Counted from the stretch's first letter, positions 8,330-16,131 are shown. The stretch is DNA of 28,092 nt from Candidatus Agathobaculum merdigallinarum (GCA_019115425.1 DXDO01000032.1:1-28092); one strand, 5' to 3'. Program-made: numbers and translations. Notes: generated by a model not told the origin, from the sequence alone.

Positions 8330-9789
8330 TCTATACGCTGGAAGGCCACGACCTCAAACATGCGGTCGAGGAAATGCTGTTCCATCTGCTGCCTACCGCG
8401 ACGCTGACGCGCGCAGATGCGGCGGGGGAGGGCGACTGGTGCCGCAGCCTGCTGTCCGAGCAGGACGGCGAGGCGGTCGGCCGCGCCATCGCCTGCATCG
8501 GCGGTGTGACGCGTGAAAGCGAGCGCCGCGCGCCGGTCGCGGGACTGGCGCCGCTTGACTATAAGCGTACGGTGACCGAGCTGGTCAAGATGACGGTATA
8601 CGACGCGGTCGCGCCGTCGCTTGCGCAGCCGCCTGTGTGGGGCAGTTTGACCGGCGTGCGGCCCGCCAAGCTTGCGCGCGGCCTGATCGAGCGCGGCATG
8701 AGCCGCGGGGAAGCGGCGGCGTATCTGCGGGAGCATTTCTATGTATCGCCCGCGCGCACCGCGCTCACCATCCGCGCGGCCGCGACCGCGATGGAACTGG
8801 ACAAGGAGATCGGCGAAAACGATATTTCGCTCTACGTCGGCATCCCGTTCTGCCCGTCGCGGTGCTACTACTGCTCGTTCGTGTCGTCCACGACTGCGCA
8901 GTCCGGACACTTGATCGAGCCGTATCTGGACACCCTGTGCCGCGAGATCGCGGAGACCGCCGCGCTCGTGCGCGAGGCAGGCAAGCGGGTGCAGAGCGTG
9001 TACATCGGCGGCGGCACGCCGACGACGCTCGACGAACAGCAGCTGACGCGCCTGCTCGATACGCTTGCACAAAACTTTGATTTTTCCCATCTTCGTGAAT
9101 ATACTGTGGAAGCGGGGCGGCCGGATACCATCACCCCGGGCAAGCTGCACGCGCTGCGCGCGGCGGGCGTTGGGAGGGTGAGCATCAACCCGCAGTCCAT
9201 GGACGATCAGGTGCTCGCGGCCATCGGGCGGCGGCACGCGGCGACGGATGTGCTGCGCGCATACGATGAAGCGCGGCAGGCGGGCTTTGACGCGATCAAT
9301 ATGGACGTGATCGCGGGCCTGACCGGAGATACCGCAGAGACCTTCGCCCAAACCATCGACACGTTGATCGGCCTTGCGCCGGAGAATATCACCGTGCATA
9401 CGCTGGCAATCAAACGCGGCGCGGACCTGACCGACAAGGCGGCGGCCGCGGCGCAGCGCGAGACGGTCTCGCGGATGCTGGACGGCGCATCGCACGCGCT
9501 GCAAACGGCGGGCTACGGCCCGTATTACCTGTACCGGCAGAAATTCACCGCGGGCGGGTTTGAAAACGTCGGCTGGTGCAGGCCGGATACCGAGTGCTTT
9601 TACAATGTGACCATGATGGAGGAACTTCAGACCATCCTGTCGCTCGGCGCGGGCGGCGTGTCCAAGCGCGTCGAACGGGAGACCGGCTGGATCGAGCGGA
9701 CCAACAACCCCAAGTATCCGCTCGAATACATCCGTGCGGCGGATCGTCTGGCAAACGGCAAACGCAAACTTCTTTTTCCCAAGCAGTGA
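8326..9789 (+). CDS. hemZ: Oxygen-independent coproporphyrinogen III oxidase-like HemZ
   Basis: HemZ is a radical-SAM enzyme of the HemN/HemW superfamily. The 487-residue protein has an N-terminal domain (1-165) particular to the HemZ branch, then the radical-SAM core starting at SLYVGIPFCPSRCYYCSF with the [4Fe-4S] ligands C176, C180 and C183 (CxxxCxxC), a glycine-rich YIGGGTPT, VEAGRPDTI, RVSINPQSM and NMDVIAGL. The C-terminal part ends with the tetrapyrrole-enzyme type region. The ATG overlaps the preceding stop. Whether it really makes haem is uncertain, since no other haem gene is in view; HemZ homologues occur in organisms with incomplete haem pathways. Confidence 0.9.
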   Translation: MIYTLEGHDLKHAVEEMLFHLLPTATLTRADAAGEGDWCRSLLSEQDGEAVGRAIACIGGVTRESERRAPVAGLAPLDYKRTVTELVKMTVYDAVAPSLAQPPVWGSLTGVRPAKLARGLIERGMSRGEAAAYLREHFYVSPARTALTIRAAATAMELDKEIGENDISLYVGIPFCPSRCYYCSFVSSTTAQSGHLIEPYLDTLCREIAETAALVREAGKRVQSVYIGGGTPTTLDEQQLTRLLDTLAQNFDFSHLREYTVEAGRPDTITPGKLHALRAAGVGRVSINPQSMDDQVLAAIGRRHAATDVLRAYDEARQAGFDAINMDVIAGLTGDTAETFAQTIDTLIGLAPENITVHTLAIKRGADLTDKAAAAAQRETVSRMLDGASHALQTAGYGPYYLYRQKFTAGGFENVGWCRPDTECFYNVTMMEELQTILSLGAGGVSKRVERETGWIERTNNPKYPLEYIRAADRLANGKRKLLFPKQ

Positions 9790-9805
9790 GGAGGGACACG
9801 GTTCT

Positions 9806-10729
9806 ATGGCGGAGTATACGCTCAAATATATCAACCACCGCGCGCGGTATGACACGGCGGCCTTTATCGGGGAGTGTGAGCAGCAATACCGCGATCAGGT
9901 GGCCGGAGTAGCGGAGGAGATCGCGGAGAACAGCGCGCACAAGCCGATCGTGCTGATCAATGGCCCCTCATCCTCGGGCAAGACCACGACAAACGACCGC
10001 ATTGCCTGTGCGCTTGCAAAGCACGGCATCCACGCGGAGATGATCTCGATGGATGATTACTACCGCACGGTCGGCACCTATGAGATCCCGCCCGATCCGG
10101 AAAACGGCGTGCCTGACCTCGAAAGCCCAGAGTGTATGGATCTGCCGCTTTTAAGCCAGCATCTGGCGCAGCTCGCGGCGGGCGAGGAGATCGAGCTGCC
10201 GCGGTTCGACTTTGAAACGCGCACTTCCGTGCCCAGCGCGCGGACGCTGCGTCTCGATCCGGACGAGGTGGTGCTGATCGAGGGCATCCACTCGTTCAAT
10301 CCGGTCATCATGGGCGATTTGGCGCACGCCGCGACCGGCGTGTATCTGTCGGTGGCGAGCACGGTCGTACCCGAGGAGGGGGCGCGCCTTGAGCCGTATA
10401 TGCTGCGCTTTCTGCGCCGCGCCATGCGCGACAGCCTGTTCCGCAATTCACCGGTGGCGGAGACGCTCGGCCAGTGGAACTCGGTGCGGCGCGGCGAGCG
10501 GCTGTATATCTCGCCTTATCGCGGGCAGGCAAACCTGACGGTAGACACCTTCCTGCCCTATGAGCTGAACATTCTGATGCAGCATCTCGAGCCGCAGCTC
10601 CGCCTGCATGCGGACGCACTGCCGGAAGCGGATCTTGCGCCCGTGGCGGCGGTATTGGGGCAGGTCGAGCCGATCGACTGCGCGGGGCTGATCCCTGCGG
10701 ATTCGGTGCTGCATGAGTTTATCGGCTGA
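9806..10729 (+). CDS. Uridine kinase-like nucleoside kinase
   Basis: This is a P-loop kinase of the phosphoribulokinase/uridine kinase family. The 307-residue product has Walker A GPSSSGKTT at about residue 52, a substrate-site segment SMDDYYR, the PRFDFETRTS segment typical of uridine kinases, and EGIHSFNP. ATG 9806 follows GAGGAGGGA. Many clostridial relatives are about 550 residues and carry an N-terminal TGS/ThrRS-like extension. Here only a short leader of about 45 residues precedes the kinase, so this is a compact form. It is the last gene of the recJ run; a new promoter follows. The substrate (uridine, cytidine or another nucleoside) is inferred from family only. Confidence 0.85.
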   Translation: MAEYTLKYINHRARYDTAAFIGECEQQYRDQVAGVAEEIAENSAHKPIVLINGPSSSGKTTTNDRIACALAKHGIHAEMISMDDYYRTVGTYEIPPDPENGVPDLESPECMDLPLLSQHLAQLAAGEEIELPRFDFETRTSVPSARTLRLDPDEVVLIEGIHSFNPVIMGDLAHAATGVYLSVASTVVPEEGARLEPYMLRFLRRAMRDSLFRNSPVAETLGQWNSVRRGERLYISPYRGQANLTVDTFLPYELNILMQHLEPQLRLHADALPEADLAPVAAVLGQVEPIDCAGLIPADSVLHEFIG

Positions 10730-10751
10730 AGCGTTGATAGCGGGGACAGCC

Positions 10752-10780
10752 TTGCTTTTTCGCGGGGTGTGAAGTATAAT
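10752..10780 (+). promoter_or_regulatory. Sigma-A promoter of the zinc-ribbon gene
   Basis: TTGCTT at 10752-10757 and a consensus TATAAT at 10775-10780 have a 17-bp spacer. It lies in the 95-bp gap after the kinase and 45 bp before the next start codon. Confidence 0.8.
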
Positions 10781-10824
10781 AAACCAAATATGGCGGCGAT
10801 TCCCGCCGGAAGGAGCGATGGACA

Positions 10825-11217
10825 ATGGATGCAAAGGTACAGTCGTTTCTGGATAAGATGAAGGTGATGGCGGACAAAACCAGTCAGGCGGCCGGCCGCG
10901 CGGCGGATGCCGCGGGCAAAAAGGCGACCGAGCTTGCCGGCGCGACGCGCATCAACCTACAGATTTTCGACCTGAACACCGAGTGTGAGGTGCTTTATAA
11001 AGAGATCGGCAGGATGGTGTACGATCTGCACCGCGGCGCGGAGATATCGAGCGATGAAATGGACGGAAAAATTGCCGCGGTGGATATGAAGCAGGAAAAG
11101 ATCGCCGCCCTGCGCGAGGAGCTTGCGGGCATGCGGTCGATCGTCGTCTGCCCGCACTGCGGCAAAACGTGCAGCAGGGAGGACGCGTTCTGCTCGGGCT
11201 GCGGCGGCGCGCTGTGA
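10825..11217 (+). CDS. Small helical protein with C-terminal zinc ribbon
   Basis: A 130-residue protein I do not recognise as a named family. Residues 1-40 are an Ala/Lys-rich amphipathic helix, and 40-105 are predicted helical with a charged coiled-coil character (METKIA-like heptads around EKIAALREEL). Residues 109-127 form a zinc ribbon with CPHCG and CSGCG (C109, C112, C123, C126). The layout (coiled coil plus zinc ribbon) is common in small clostridial 'zinc-ribbon domain' proteins of unknown role. ATG 10825 follows AAGGAG. It has its own promoter and precedes the flippase by 62 bp, so it may share that transcript. Confidence 0.8.
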   Translation: MDAKVQSFLDKMKVMADKTSQAAGRAADAAGKKATELAGATRINLQIFDLNTECEVLYKEIGRMVYDLHRGAEISSDEMDGKIAAVDMKQEKIAALREELAGMRSIVVCPHCGKTCSREDAFCSGCGGAL

Positions 11218-11279
11218 ACGCATATTTCGCTGCGTCCCGCCATACCGTAGAAACAGTAAAAGCAAAGGGCGTGTAGCGT

Positions 11280-12905
11280 TTGCAGCGAAAAAAGCAGAAT
11301 TTTATACAGGGTGCGGTCATTTTGATGGTGGCGAGCCTGGTCGTTAAGATCATCGGCGCATTTTTTCAGATCCCGCTCCAAAACCTGATCGGCGGCGAAA
11401 GCTCGCCTGCGTTCGGCCTGTTCAGCGCGGCCTACCGCATCTATACGGCGATGCTCGTGATCTCGACGGTCGGTCTGCCCGCGGCGCTCTCCAAAATGGT
11501 CGCGGAGGCGACCGCCTGCGGGCGCGAGCGCGAGGTGCGCCGGATCGTCCGCGTGGCGGCGGGGATTTTTATCCCAGTCGGTCTGCTGGCCACGGTCATT
11601 CTGTTCTGCGGCGCGGATACGTTTGCGGCATGGATCAAAAATCCGGATGCGGAGCTCGCGGTGATGGCGATTGCGCCGAGCGTGCTGATGGTATCTATTC
11701 TGTCGGTGTTCCGCGGGTATTATCAGGGTCATGCCAATATGGTGCCGACCGCCGTCTCTCAGGTGATCGAGGCGATGGGCAAGCTGTTTGTCGGCCTGGG
11801 GCTCGCCTGGTATGCCAAGCAGCTGGGAATGGACGACCCGCAGACGGCAGCCATGGCGGTGCTCGGCGTGACGATGGGCGAAGTCGCGGCGGCGGCGTAT
11901 ATGCTGGTGCAGGCGGCGGTGACGCGCCGGCGTGCCGAGCCGGTGCGCGTGCTCAATGACGCCATCCGGCCGACCGGCCAGCTGGCAAAGACTCTGCTGT
12001 CGCTCTCCATCCCGATCACGATCAGCTCGGCGGTCATGAGCCTGACCGACCTGATCGACGTGGCGCTAATCTCGGCGCGGCTGCAAAGCCCTGCGGTCGG
12101 CATGACGCTGGAGCAGGCGACGACCGCCTACGGCATTTACACCGGCAACGCAGTCAACTTTTTCAATCTGCCGCAGACGCTGATCACGGCGCTCGCGGTC
12201 AGTGTGCTGCCGACCATCGCCAGCGCGCGGGCGGCGCAGAATTTTACCAAGGTGTCCAGAACTTTGGCGACCACGCTGCGGCTGACGATGATCATCACCC
12301 TGCCGGCAGGCGCGGGTTTTCTGCTGCTGTCGAAGCCGATCCTGCGCCTGTTTTACAGCGAGGGAACCGAGCTTGGCGGGCAGCTGATGGCGCTGCTCGG
12401 CTTTGCCGTGCCCGCGGTGGCGCTGGTGGCCATCACAAACGCGGTTTTGCAGGCGTTCGGCCGTATCGACCTGCCGCTGATCTCCATGTTCCTCGGCGCG
12501 CTGGTCAAGATCTTTGGGGACTATTACCTGATCGGCAATCCTACGCTGAATATCGCGGGCGCGCCCATCAGCACGGCGATGTGCTACTGGCTGATCGCGC
12601 TGATTAACCTGTTCCACATCGGAAGACTGTCGCACGCGCTGCCCTCCGTCGGAAAAACCGTGGGGCGGCCGCTCGCGGCAACGGTTGGCATGGGGGCGGC
12701 AACGTATATCTGCCATACCGTGCTGCTGCGGCTGACGGATGCGGCGCCGGGCACACTGCCGGATAAGCTCGTGACCCTCGCGGTGATCGCGATTGCCGCT
12801 GCGGTTTACGGCGTGCTGCTGCTCATGCTGCACGCGGTGGACAGGGAGGATGTGCTGCTTTTGCCAAAGGGCGAAAAAATCGCGGATATTTTACACTTAA
12901 AATAG
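11280..12905 (+). CDS. SpoVB/YabM-type polysaccharide flippase (MOP superfamily)
   Basis: A multi-pass membrane protein of 541 residues with about 14 hydrophobic segments. It belongs to the oligosaccharide/lipid II flippase superfamily that includes MurJ, SpoVB and YabM. The N-terminus KQNFIQGAVILMVASLVVKIIGAFFQIPL fragments match the usual SpoVB opening, which forces a start upstream of the first ATG. TTG 11280, with AAAGGG about 10 bp upstream, is the fitting start. Its position directly before mazG equals that of yabM in Bacillus. It probably moves a lipid-linked cell-wall or spore-cortex precursor; the substrate is inferred. Confidence 0.88.
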   Translation: MQRKKQNFIQGAVILMVASLVVKIIGAFFQIPLQNLIGGESSPAFGLFSAAYRIYTAMLVISTVGLPAALSKMVAEATACGREREVRRIVRVAAGIFIPVGLLATVILFCGADTFAAWIKNPDAELAVMAIAPSVLMVSILSVFRGYYQGHANMVPTAVSQVIEAMGKLFVGLGLAWYAKQLGMDDPQTAAMAVLGVTMGEVAAAAYMLVQAAVTRRRAEPVRVLNDAIRPTGQLAKTLLSLSIPITISSAVMSLTDLIDVALISARLQSPAVGMTLEQATTAYGIYTGNAVNFFNLPQTLITALAVSVLPTIASARAAQNFTKVSRTLATTLRLTMIITLPAGAGFLLLSKPILRLFYSEGTELGGQLMALLGFAVPAVALVAITNAVLQAFGRIDLPLISMFLGALVKIFGDYYLIGNPTLNIAGAPISTAMCYWLIALINLFHIGRLSHALPSVGKTVGRPLAATVGMGAATYICHTVLLRLTDAAPGTLPDKLVTLAVIAIAAAVYGVLLLMLHAVDREDVLLLPKGEKIADILHLK

Positions 12906-12919
12906 CAGGAAGTGCGCAA

Positions 12920-13711
12920 ATGGTTGATTTTGAAAGAAAAGAGAAGTATAATTTTAACGATCTGCTGCGGATCATGGAGATCCTGCGCGCGCCGGACGGC
13001 TGCATGTGGGACAGGGAGCAGGATCACCAGTCCATCCGCCGCAACTTCATTGAGGAGACCTATGAGGTCTGCGAGGCGATTGACGAGCAGGACACCGAGC
13101 ATCTGAAGGAAGAGCTGGGCGATGTGCTGCTCCAGGTCGTGTTCCATGCCCAGATGGAAAAGGAGAAGGGCGTGTTCGACATCGGCGACGTGGCGGACGG
13201 CATCTGTAAAAAGCTGATCTACCGCCATCCGCATATTTTCGGTTCGGTCGAGGTCGGCTCATCCGAGGAGATCTTGCGCAACTGGGATGAACTCAAGCGC
13301 AGGGAAAAACATCAAAAGACCGAAACCTCCGCGCTCGAGGGCGTGGCCAAGAGCCTGCCCGGGCTGATCCGTGCGGAAAAACTGCAAAAGAAGGCGGCGA
13401 AGGTCGGCTTCGACTGGGAAAACGCACAGGGTGCGCTCGGCAAGGTTGAGGAAGAACTGGACGAGGTCAAGCGCGCGATGAGCGGCGACGGCGACAGGGA
13501 AGAGGAGATCGGCGATCTGCTGTTCGCGGCAGTCAACGTGGCGCGCCACCTGAAGGTTGACCCCGAGCGGGCGATGGAAAAGACCTGCAATAAATTCATC
13601 CGCCGGTTTGCCGACATGGAGCGGCAGGCGGAAGCGGAGCACAAGGCGCTGGCCGGCTTGTCGCTGGCGGAGCTCGATTTGCTGTGGAATCGGTCAAAGG
13701 AAAAAGAATAA
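12920..13711 (+). CDS. mazG: Nucleoside triphosphate pyrophosphohydrolase MazG
   Basis: MazG hydrolyses (d)NTPs to the monophosphate and pyrophosphate, cleaning the nucleotide pool. The 263-residue product has two MazG domains: the first with EETYEVCEAI...EELGDVLLQVVFHAQ, the second with VEEELDEVKRA...EEEIGDLLFAAVNVARHL. Both keep the paired ExxE / ExxD metal-binding helices. The ATG has AGGA about nine bases upstream. In Bacillus YabN this domain follows a SAM-methyltransferase-like half; here only the MazG part is present, as in many Clostridia. It lies 14 bp after the flippase and 13 bp before the HU gene. Confidence 0.94.
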   Translation: MVDFERKEKYNFNDLLRIMEILRAPDGCMWDREQDHQSIRRNFIEETYEVCEAIDEQDTEHLKEELGDVLLQVVFHAQMEKEKGVFDIGDVADGICKKLIYRHPHIFGSVEVGSSEEILRNWDELKRREKHQKTETSALEGVAKSLPGLIRAEKLQKKAAKVGFDWENAQGALGKVEEELDEVKRAMSGDGDREEEIGDLLFAAVNVARHLKVDPERAMEKTCNKFIRRFADMERQAEAEHKALAGLSLAELDLLWNRSKEKE

Positions 13712-13724
13712 CGGAGGCATCGAT

Positions 13725-14003
13725 ATGAAAAAAAGCGATTTCGTCACGCTGGTTGCGGAAAAAACCGGCCTTTCCAAAAAAGATACGGAAAAGACAATCG
13801 ACGCGGTGTTTGCTGCAATGGGCGACGTACTCGCGTCCGGTGACAAGCTGCAGATGAGCGGCTTCGGCACGTTTGAAACCAAGGAGCGCGCGGCGCGCAC
13901 GGGCCACAACCCGCGCACCGGCGAGGAGATCCCGATCGCGGCGGCGACTATCCCCGTATTCAAGCCCGGCAAGGCACTCAAGGATAAGGTGGACGCGAAG
14001 TAA
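13725..14003 (+). CDS. hup: HU family DNA-binding protein
   Basis: HU is a small dimeric nucleoid protein that bends DNA without sequence preference. The 92-residue sequence has the full fold: two N-terminal helices (MKKSDFVTLVAEKTGLSKKD begins the first), the GFGTFE turn, the beta arm with ARTGHNPRTGEEI, where the conserved Pro intercalates, and the final PVFKPGKALKD. ATG 13725 has CGGAGG seven bases upstream. Its insertion between mazG and the S4-domain gene is a gene order typical of Clostridia and absent in B. subtilis at this site. Confidence 0.96.
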   Translation: MKKSDFVTLVAEKTGLSKKDTEKTIDAVFAAMGDVLASGDKLQMSGFGTFETKERAARTGHNPRTGEEIPIAAATIPVFKPGKALKDKVDAK

Positions 14004-14004
14004 C

Positions 14005-14247
14005 GTGAGACTGGATAAATATTTGAAGGTATCGCGCCTGATCAAGCGCCGCACAGTGGCAAACGATGCGTGCGACGCCGCGCGAATCACGGTGAACGGA
14101 AAACCGGCCAAGGCGTCCTATCAGGTGAAGCTGGGGGACGTGATCGAGATCGCTTTCGGCCAGCGCACCATGCGGGTCGAAGTGCTGGGTATCGCGGAGC
14201 ACGCCCTCAAGGCGGACGCCGCGGCAATGTATAAAGAACTTCCGTGA
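14005..14247 (+). CDS. rqcP: S4-domain ribosome quality-control factor RqcP (YabO)
   Basis: RqcP (RlbP, YabO) is a small S4 RNA-binding protein that acts with RqcH on stalled 50S subunits during C-terminal alanine tailing. The 80-residue product begins RLDKYLKVSRLIKRRTVAN, the classic RqcP opening, followed by the S4 signature (AARITVNGKPAKASYQVKLG) fragments. The start is GTG 14005, one base after the HU stop; no ATG fits the conserved N-terminus. A weak AAGGTGG inside the end of the HU gene could serve it, so translation is probably coupled to HU. An RqcH gene is not in the window. Confidence 0.93.
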   Translation: MRLDKYLKVSRLIKRRTVANDACDAARITVNGKPAKASYQVKLGDVIEIAFGQRTMRVEVLGIAEHALKADAAAMYKELP

Positions 14248-14318
14248 AATGATTGGGTGAAAGCGGGCGGCTCTGAATAAAGAGCGCCTGCCGCGCAGAG
14301 ACCGCTGCACGGATTTTG

Positions 14319-14352
14319 GCATCCTGTCCCGATGGGGCGGGGTGCTTTTTTT
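14319..14352 (+). terminator. Terminator between rqcP and yabP
   Basis: A 12-bp stem (14319-14330 with 14334-14345) containing several G-U pairs is followed by seven T. It would end the vegetative mazG-hup-rqcP transcript before the sporulation genes. A second, imperfect GC hairpin lies at about 14263-14291. Confidence 0.75.
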
Positions 14353-14356
14353 CGTG

Positions 14357-14385
14357 GCATAACCCTTCTGGTTCGCTCATAGGAT
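14357..14385 (+). promoter_or_regulatory. Candidate sigma-E promoter of yabP-yabQ
   Basis: GCATAAC at 14357-14363 and CATAGGAT at 14378-14385 are 14 bp apart. Both boxes and the spacing fit the sigma-E consensus (KMATAWT, then CATANNNT). The site lies just after the terminator and about 37 bp before yabP, which is a sigma-E gene in B. subtilis. Confidence 0.7.
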
Positions 14386-14422
14386 GAAGGGAGCGGGACG
14401 TTGCTGACAAGGAGGGACTGGC

Positions 14423-14707
14423 ATGGCACCCGATGAGCGAAAAAAGGAGATGCCGCATACCGTGATTCTGGAGGGCAGGGAAAAGCTGTCTATTTCGGGC
14501 GTGATCGATGTGCAGAGCTTTGACGAGGAGCAGGTGCTGCTGGAGACCGTGCGCGGTATGCTGGTCGTGCGCGGGCAGGGACTGCACGTGGAGCGGCTGC
14601 AGCTGGAGGCGGGCGAGCTGATCGTGGAGGGAGAAGTGGGCCTGATCGAGTATGATGACAGCGTGCAGCCGCGCGGCGGCTTGCTGGGGCGCCTGTTCGG
14701 CGGGTGA
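14423..14707 (+). CDS. yabP: Sporulation protein YabP
   Basis: YabP is a small protein of the YabP/YqfC family made in the mother cell and needed for forespore coat or cortex assembly. The 94-residue product shows the family pattern: a hydrophilic lead, then HTVILEGREKLSISGV, the VxSFDExxVxLET motif, MLVVRGQGLHVERL and GELIVEGEVGLIEY. The C-terminus is Gly/Arg-rich. ATG 14423 has AAGGAGGG. It precedes yabQ by 6 bp and is probably under the sigma-E-like promoter at 14357-14385. Confidence 0.93.
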   Translation: MAPDERKKEMPHTVILEGREKLSISGVIDVQSFDEEQVLLETVRGMLVVRGQGLHVERLQLEAGELIVEGEVGLIEYDDSVQPRGGLLGRLFGG

Positions 14708-14713
14708 TGCGGC

Positions 14714-15172
14714 ATGGGCGCGTTTACCAACGGGGAGCAGCTGCGGCTTCTCCTGCAGAGCCTGCTGCTTGGCGTGGGCATCGGGCTGCTGTATGATGTG
14801 CTGCGCGCGCTGCGGCGGCATTTTTCGTGCGGACGGGCGGCAACCGCCGTTTATGACACGGTGTTCTGGCTGGTGCTGGCGGCGGCGCTGTTCGAGTTTG
14901 GGCTTGTGTTTGCGATCGGGCAGAACCGATTTTTTGTGCTGGCTGGGGCAGCCTGCGGGATGGCGGTATATTTTACGCTGCTCAGCGCGATGGTGCTGGC
15001 GGTGCTCGGCGCGGTGCTCTGGTTTATCTCGCGCGTTTGGGGAACGGCTGCGGCAGCCGTTCAGTGGGTGTGCGGCGCCGTGCAGCGGGCAGGAATACCG
15101 GAGAAATTTCGAGTTTTTGCAAAAAAGTTTGAAAAATCCTCTTCCATTTTCCGCGGGAAAGGTATAAAATAA
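14714..15172 (+). CDS. yabQ: Spore cortex biosynthesis protein YabQ
   Basis: YabQ is an integral membrane protein of the mother cell required for cortex formation. The 152-residue product has about four hydrophobic segments: LLLQSLLLGVGIGLLYDVLR, an AVYDTVFWLVLAAALF region, FFVLAGAACGMAVYF and VLAVLGAVLWFI. The family signature GxxxGxxYDxLRxxR is at residues 20-34. The C-terminal tail is basic and cytoplasmic. Next to yabP and ahead of divIC it has the position known from Bacillus. The ATG 14714 has only a weak upstream GATGCGG, so it may be coupled to yabP. Confidence 0.92.
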   Translation: MGAFTNGEQLRLLLQSLLLGVGIGLLYDVLRALRRHFSCGRAATAVYDTVFWLVLAAALFEFGLVFAIGQNRFFVLAGAACGMAVYFTLLSAMVLAVLGAVLWFISRVWGTAAAAVQWVCGAVQRAGIPEKFRVFAKKFEKSSSIFRGKGIK

Positions 15173-15215
15173 AACCAAATCAGTTTAGTGCGCGAAGGCG
15201 GTGCAGGAGGATAAA

Positions 15216-15497
15216 ATGTCCAAGCGGAAAGTGCCGGGGATAGTAAAAATAGCGATGCTGGCGTTTCTGCTTTACGCGGCGGTTACCATCGTCAGCCTGC
15301 GTTCGCAGATCGCGGATAAGCAGGCGGAGTTTGATTCGCTTTCCCTGCGGGTGCAGGAGTATGAGGAGGCAAACGAAGCGCTGCGCCAGGAAATGCAGAG
15401 CGGCATTTCCGAGGAGGACATCAGTGAGCTTGCGCGCAATGAGCTGAGTTATGCGGAGCCCGGAGAGCGTGTCTTTGTGGACACGTCCGGTCGGTAA
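15216..15497 (+). CDS. divIC: Septum formation initiator DivIC
   Basis: DivIC is a bitopic division protein that forms a complex with FtsL and DivIB at the septum. The 93-residue product has a basic N-terminus, one transmembrane helix at about residues 10-28 (IVKIAMLAFLLYAAVTIVSL), a coiled coil at 30-62, and the conserved end in which ARNELSYAEPGERVF matches the DivIC/FtsB box. ATG 15216 has GCAGGAGG five bases upstream, which beats the GTG at 15201. A TATAAA at 15163-15168 with a poor -35 could give a vegetative promoter inside the end of yabQ. Confidence 0.92.
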   Translation: MSKRKVPGIVKIAMLAFLLYAAVTIVSLRSQIADKQAEFDSLSLRVQEYEEANEALRQEMQSGISEEDISELARNELSYAEPGERVFVDTSGR

Positions 15498-15531
15498 AAG
15501 GCAAAGAAATAACGGAGGCAAAAAAATTTAT

Positions 15532-15975
15532 ATGGATTTGGCAGTGGGATCGATCGTGGAGGGTAAAGTAACGGGCATCACCAAATTTGGTGCGTTCGTT
15601 GCGCTGCCCGAAGGCAAGTCTGGAATGGTTCATATTTCGGAGGTTGCGGCAAGTTTCGTCAACGATATCAAGGACTTCCTGCAGGAGGGGCAGCAGGTCA
15701 AGGTAAAGATCATCAATATCGATCAGGCTGGGCGGATCAATCTGTCCATCAAAAAGGCGCAGCCGCGCGAGCCGCGTCAGGAGCGGACAGGCGGCTATGT
15801 TCCCCGTCAGCCGCGGCCCGCAGGACCGCGGGGTCGTGCGCCGCAAGCCCCCAAGGATCCTGCCGCTATGAGTTTTGAGGATAAACTGAAGGCATTCATG
15901 TCGGACAGCGAGAGCCGTCAGGCCGACGTGCGCCACGCGGCCGACCGGAAAAACGGTTCGCGCAGACGCCGCTAA
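15532..15975 (+). CDS. yabR: S1 RNA-binding domain protein (YabR-like)
   Basis: A 147-residue protein with one S1 OB-fold (residues 1-77; GSIVEGKVTGITKFGAFV, GKSGMVHISEV, VKVKIINID, GRINLSIKKA) and a disordered, basic tail rich in Arg, Pro and Gly that ends in RRRR. It matches YabR/general stress protein 13-like S1 proteins and has the same place after divIC as in Bacillus. The likely role is RNA or ribosome binding; the target is unknown. The nearest ribosome site, CGGAGG, is 13 bp before ATG 15532, longer than usual, but the S1 domain begins immediately at this Met. A strong terminator follows. Confidence 0.9.
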   Translation: MDLAVGSIVEGKVTGITKFGAFVALPEGKSGMVHISEVAASFVNDIKDFLQEGQQVKVKIINIDQAGRINLSIKKAQPREPRQERTGGYVPRQPRPAGPRGRAPQAPKDPAAMSFEDKLKAFMSDSESRQADVRHAADRKNGSRRRR

Positions 15976-15980
15976 ACAAT

Positions 15981-16010
15981 AAAACCGAGGGAGACCTCGG
16001 TTTTGTTTTT
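15981..16010 (+). terminator. Terminator of the yabPQ-divIC-yabR unit
   Basis: A perfect 10-bp stem (15981-15990 with 15995-16004, AAAACCGAGG / CCTCGGTTTT), a GAGA loop and a T-rich tail. It starts 5 bp after the yabR stop. Confidence 0.92.
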
Positions 16011-16033
16011 ATGTATGCAGGCGGCAGGCAGGA

Positions 16034-16127
16034 TAAAAAAACGCGCCCTTTCCAAAGAAAGAGCGCAAAAAGTAGGATTGTGGGGATAAAGATATGAACG
16101 GTGCATGGCAGTTCTCCCAACTGCCAT
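16034..16127 (-). ncRNA. Candidate small RNA of about 94 nt, unknown family
   Basis: A complete small transcription unit on the minus strand. It has a promoter at 16132-16160, a predicted start near 16125-16127, a 5' hairpin with 10-bp arms at 16104-16113 and 16119-16128 and loop GGGAG (the outermost pair depends on the exact start), a roughly 37-nt linker, and a terminator at 16035-16066. The linker is pyrimidine-rich with UAUCCCCACA and AAUCCUAC, both able to pair with Shine-Dalgarno-type sequences, as in the UCCC-motif small RNAs of Firmicutes (RsaE/RoxS class; comparison by motif only). The reading frame from the ATG at 16127 has no ribosome site and runs through the terminator, so I do not call a protein. 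I do not recognise a known family; it is not like 6S, SRP or tmRNA. Confidence 0.65.
16035..16066 (-). terminator. Terminator of the candidate small RNA
   Basis: On the minus strand GCGCTCTTTC pairs with GAAAGGGCGC over 10 positions (one G-U), with a 4-nt loop and seven T after it. On the plus strand the same position is a C-A mismatch and there is no T tail, so it is directed to the minus strand. Confidence 0.85.
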
Positions 16128-16131
16128 GATA

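Noticed and set aside
15145..15165. TTTCC-GCG-GGAAA inverted repeat at the end of yabQ as an operator of divIC
   Set aside because: It is short, lies inside the yabQ coding end and next to only a weak promoter; there is no second copy to support a regulator site.
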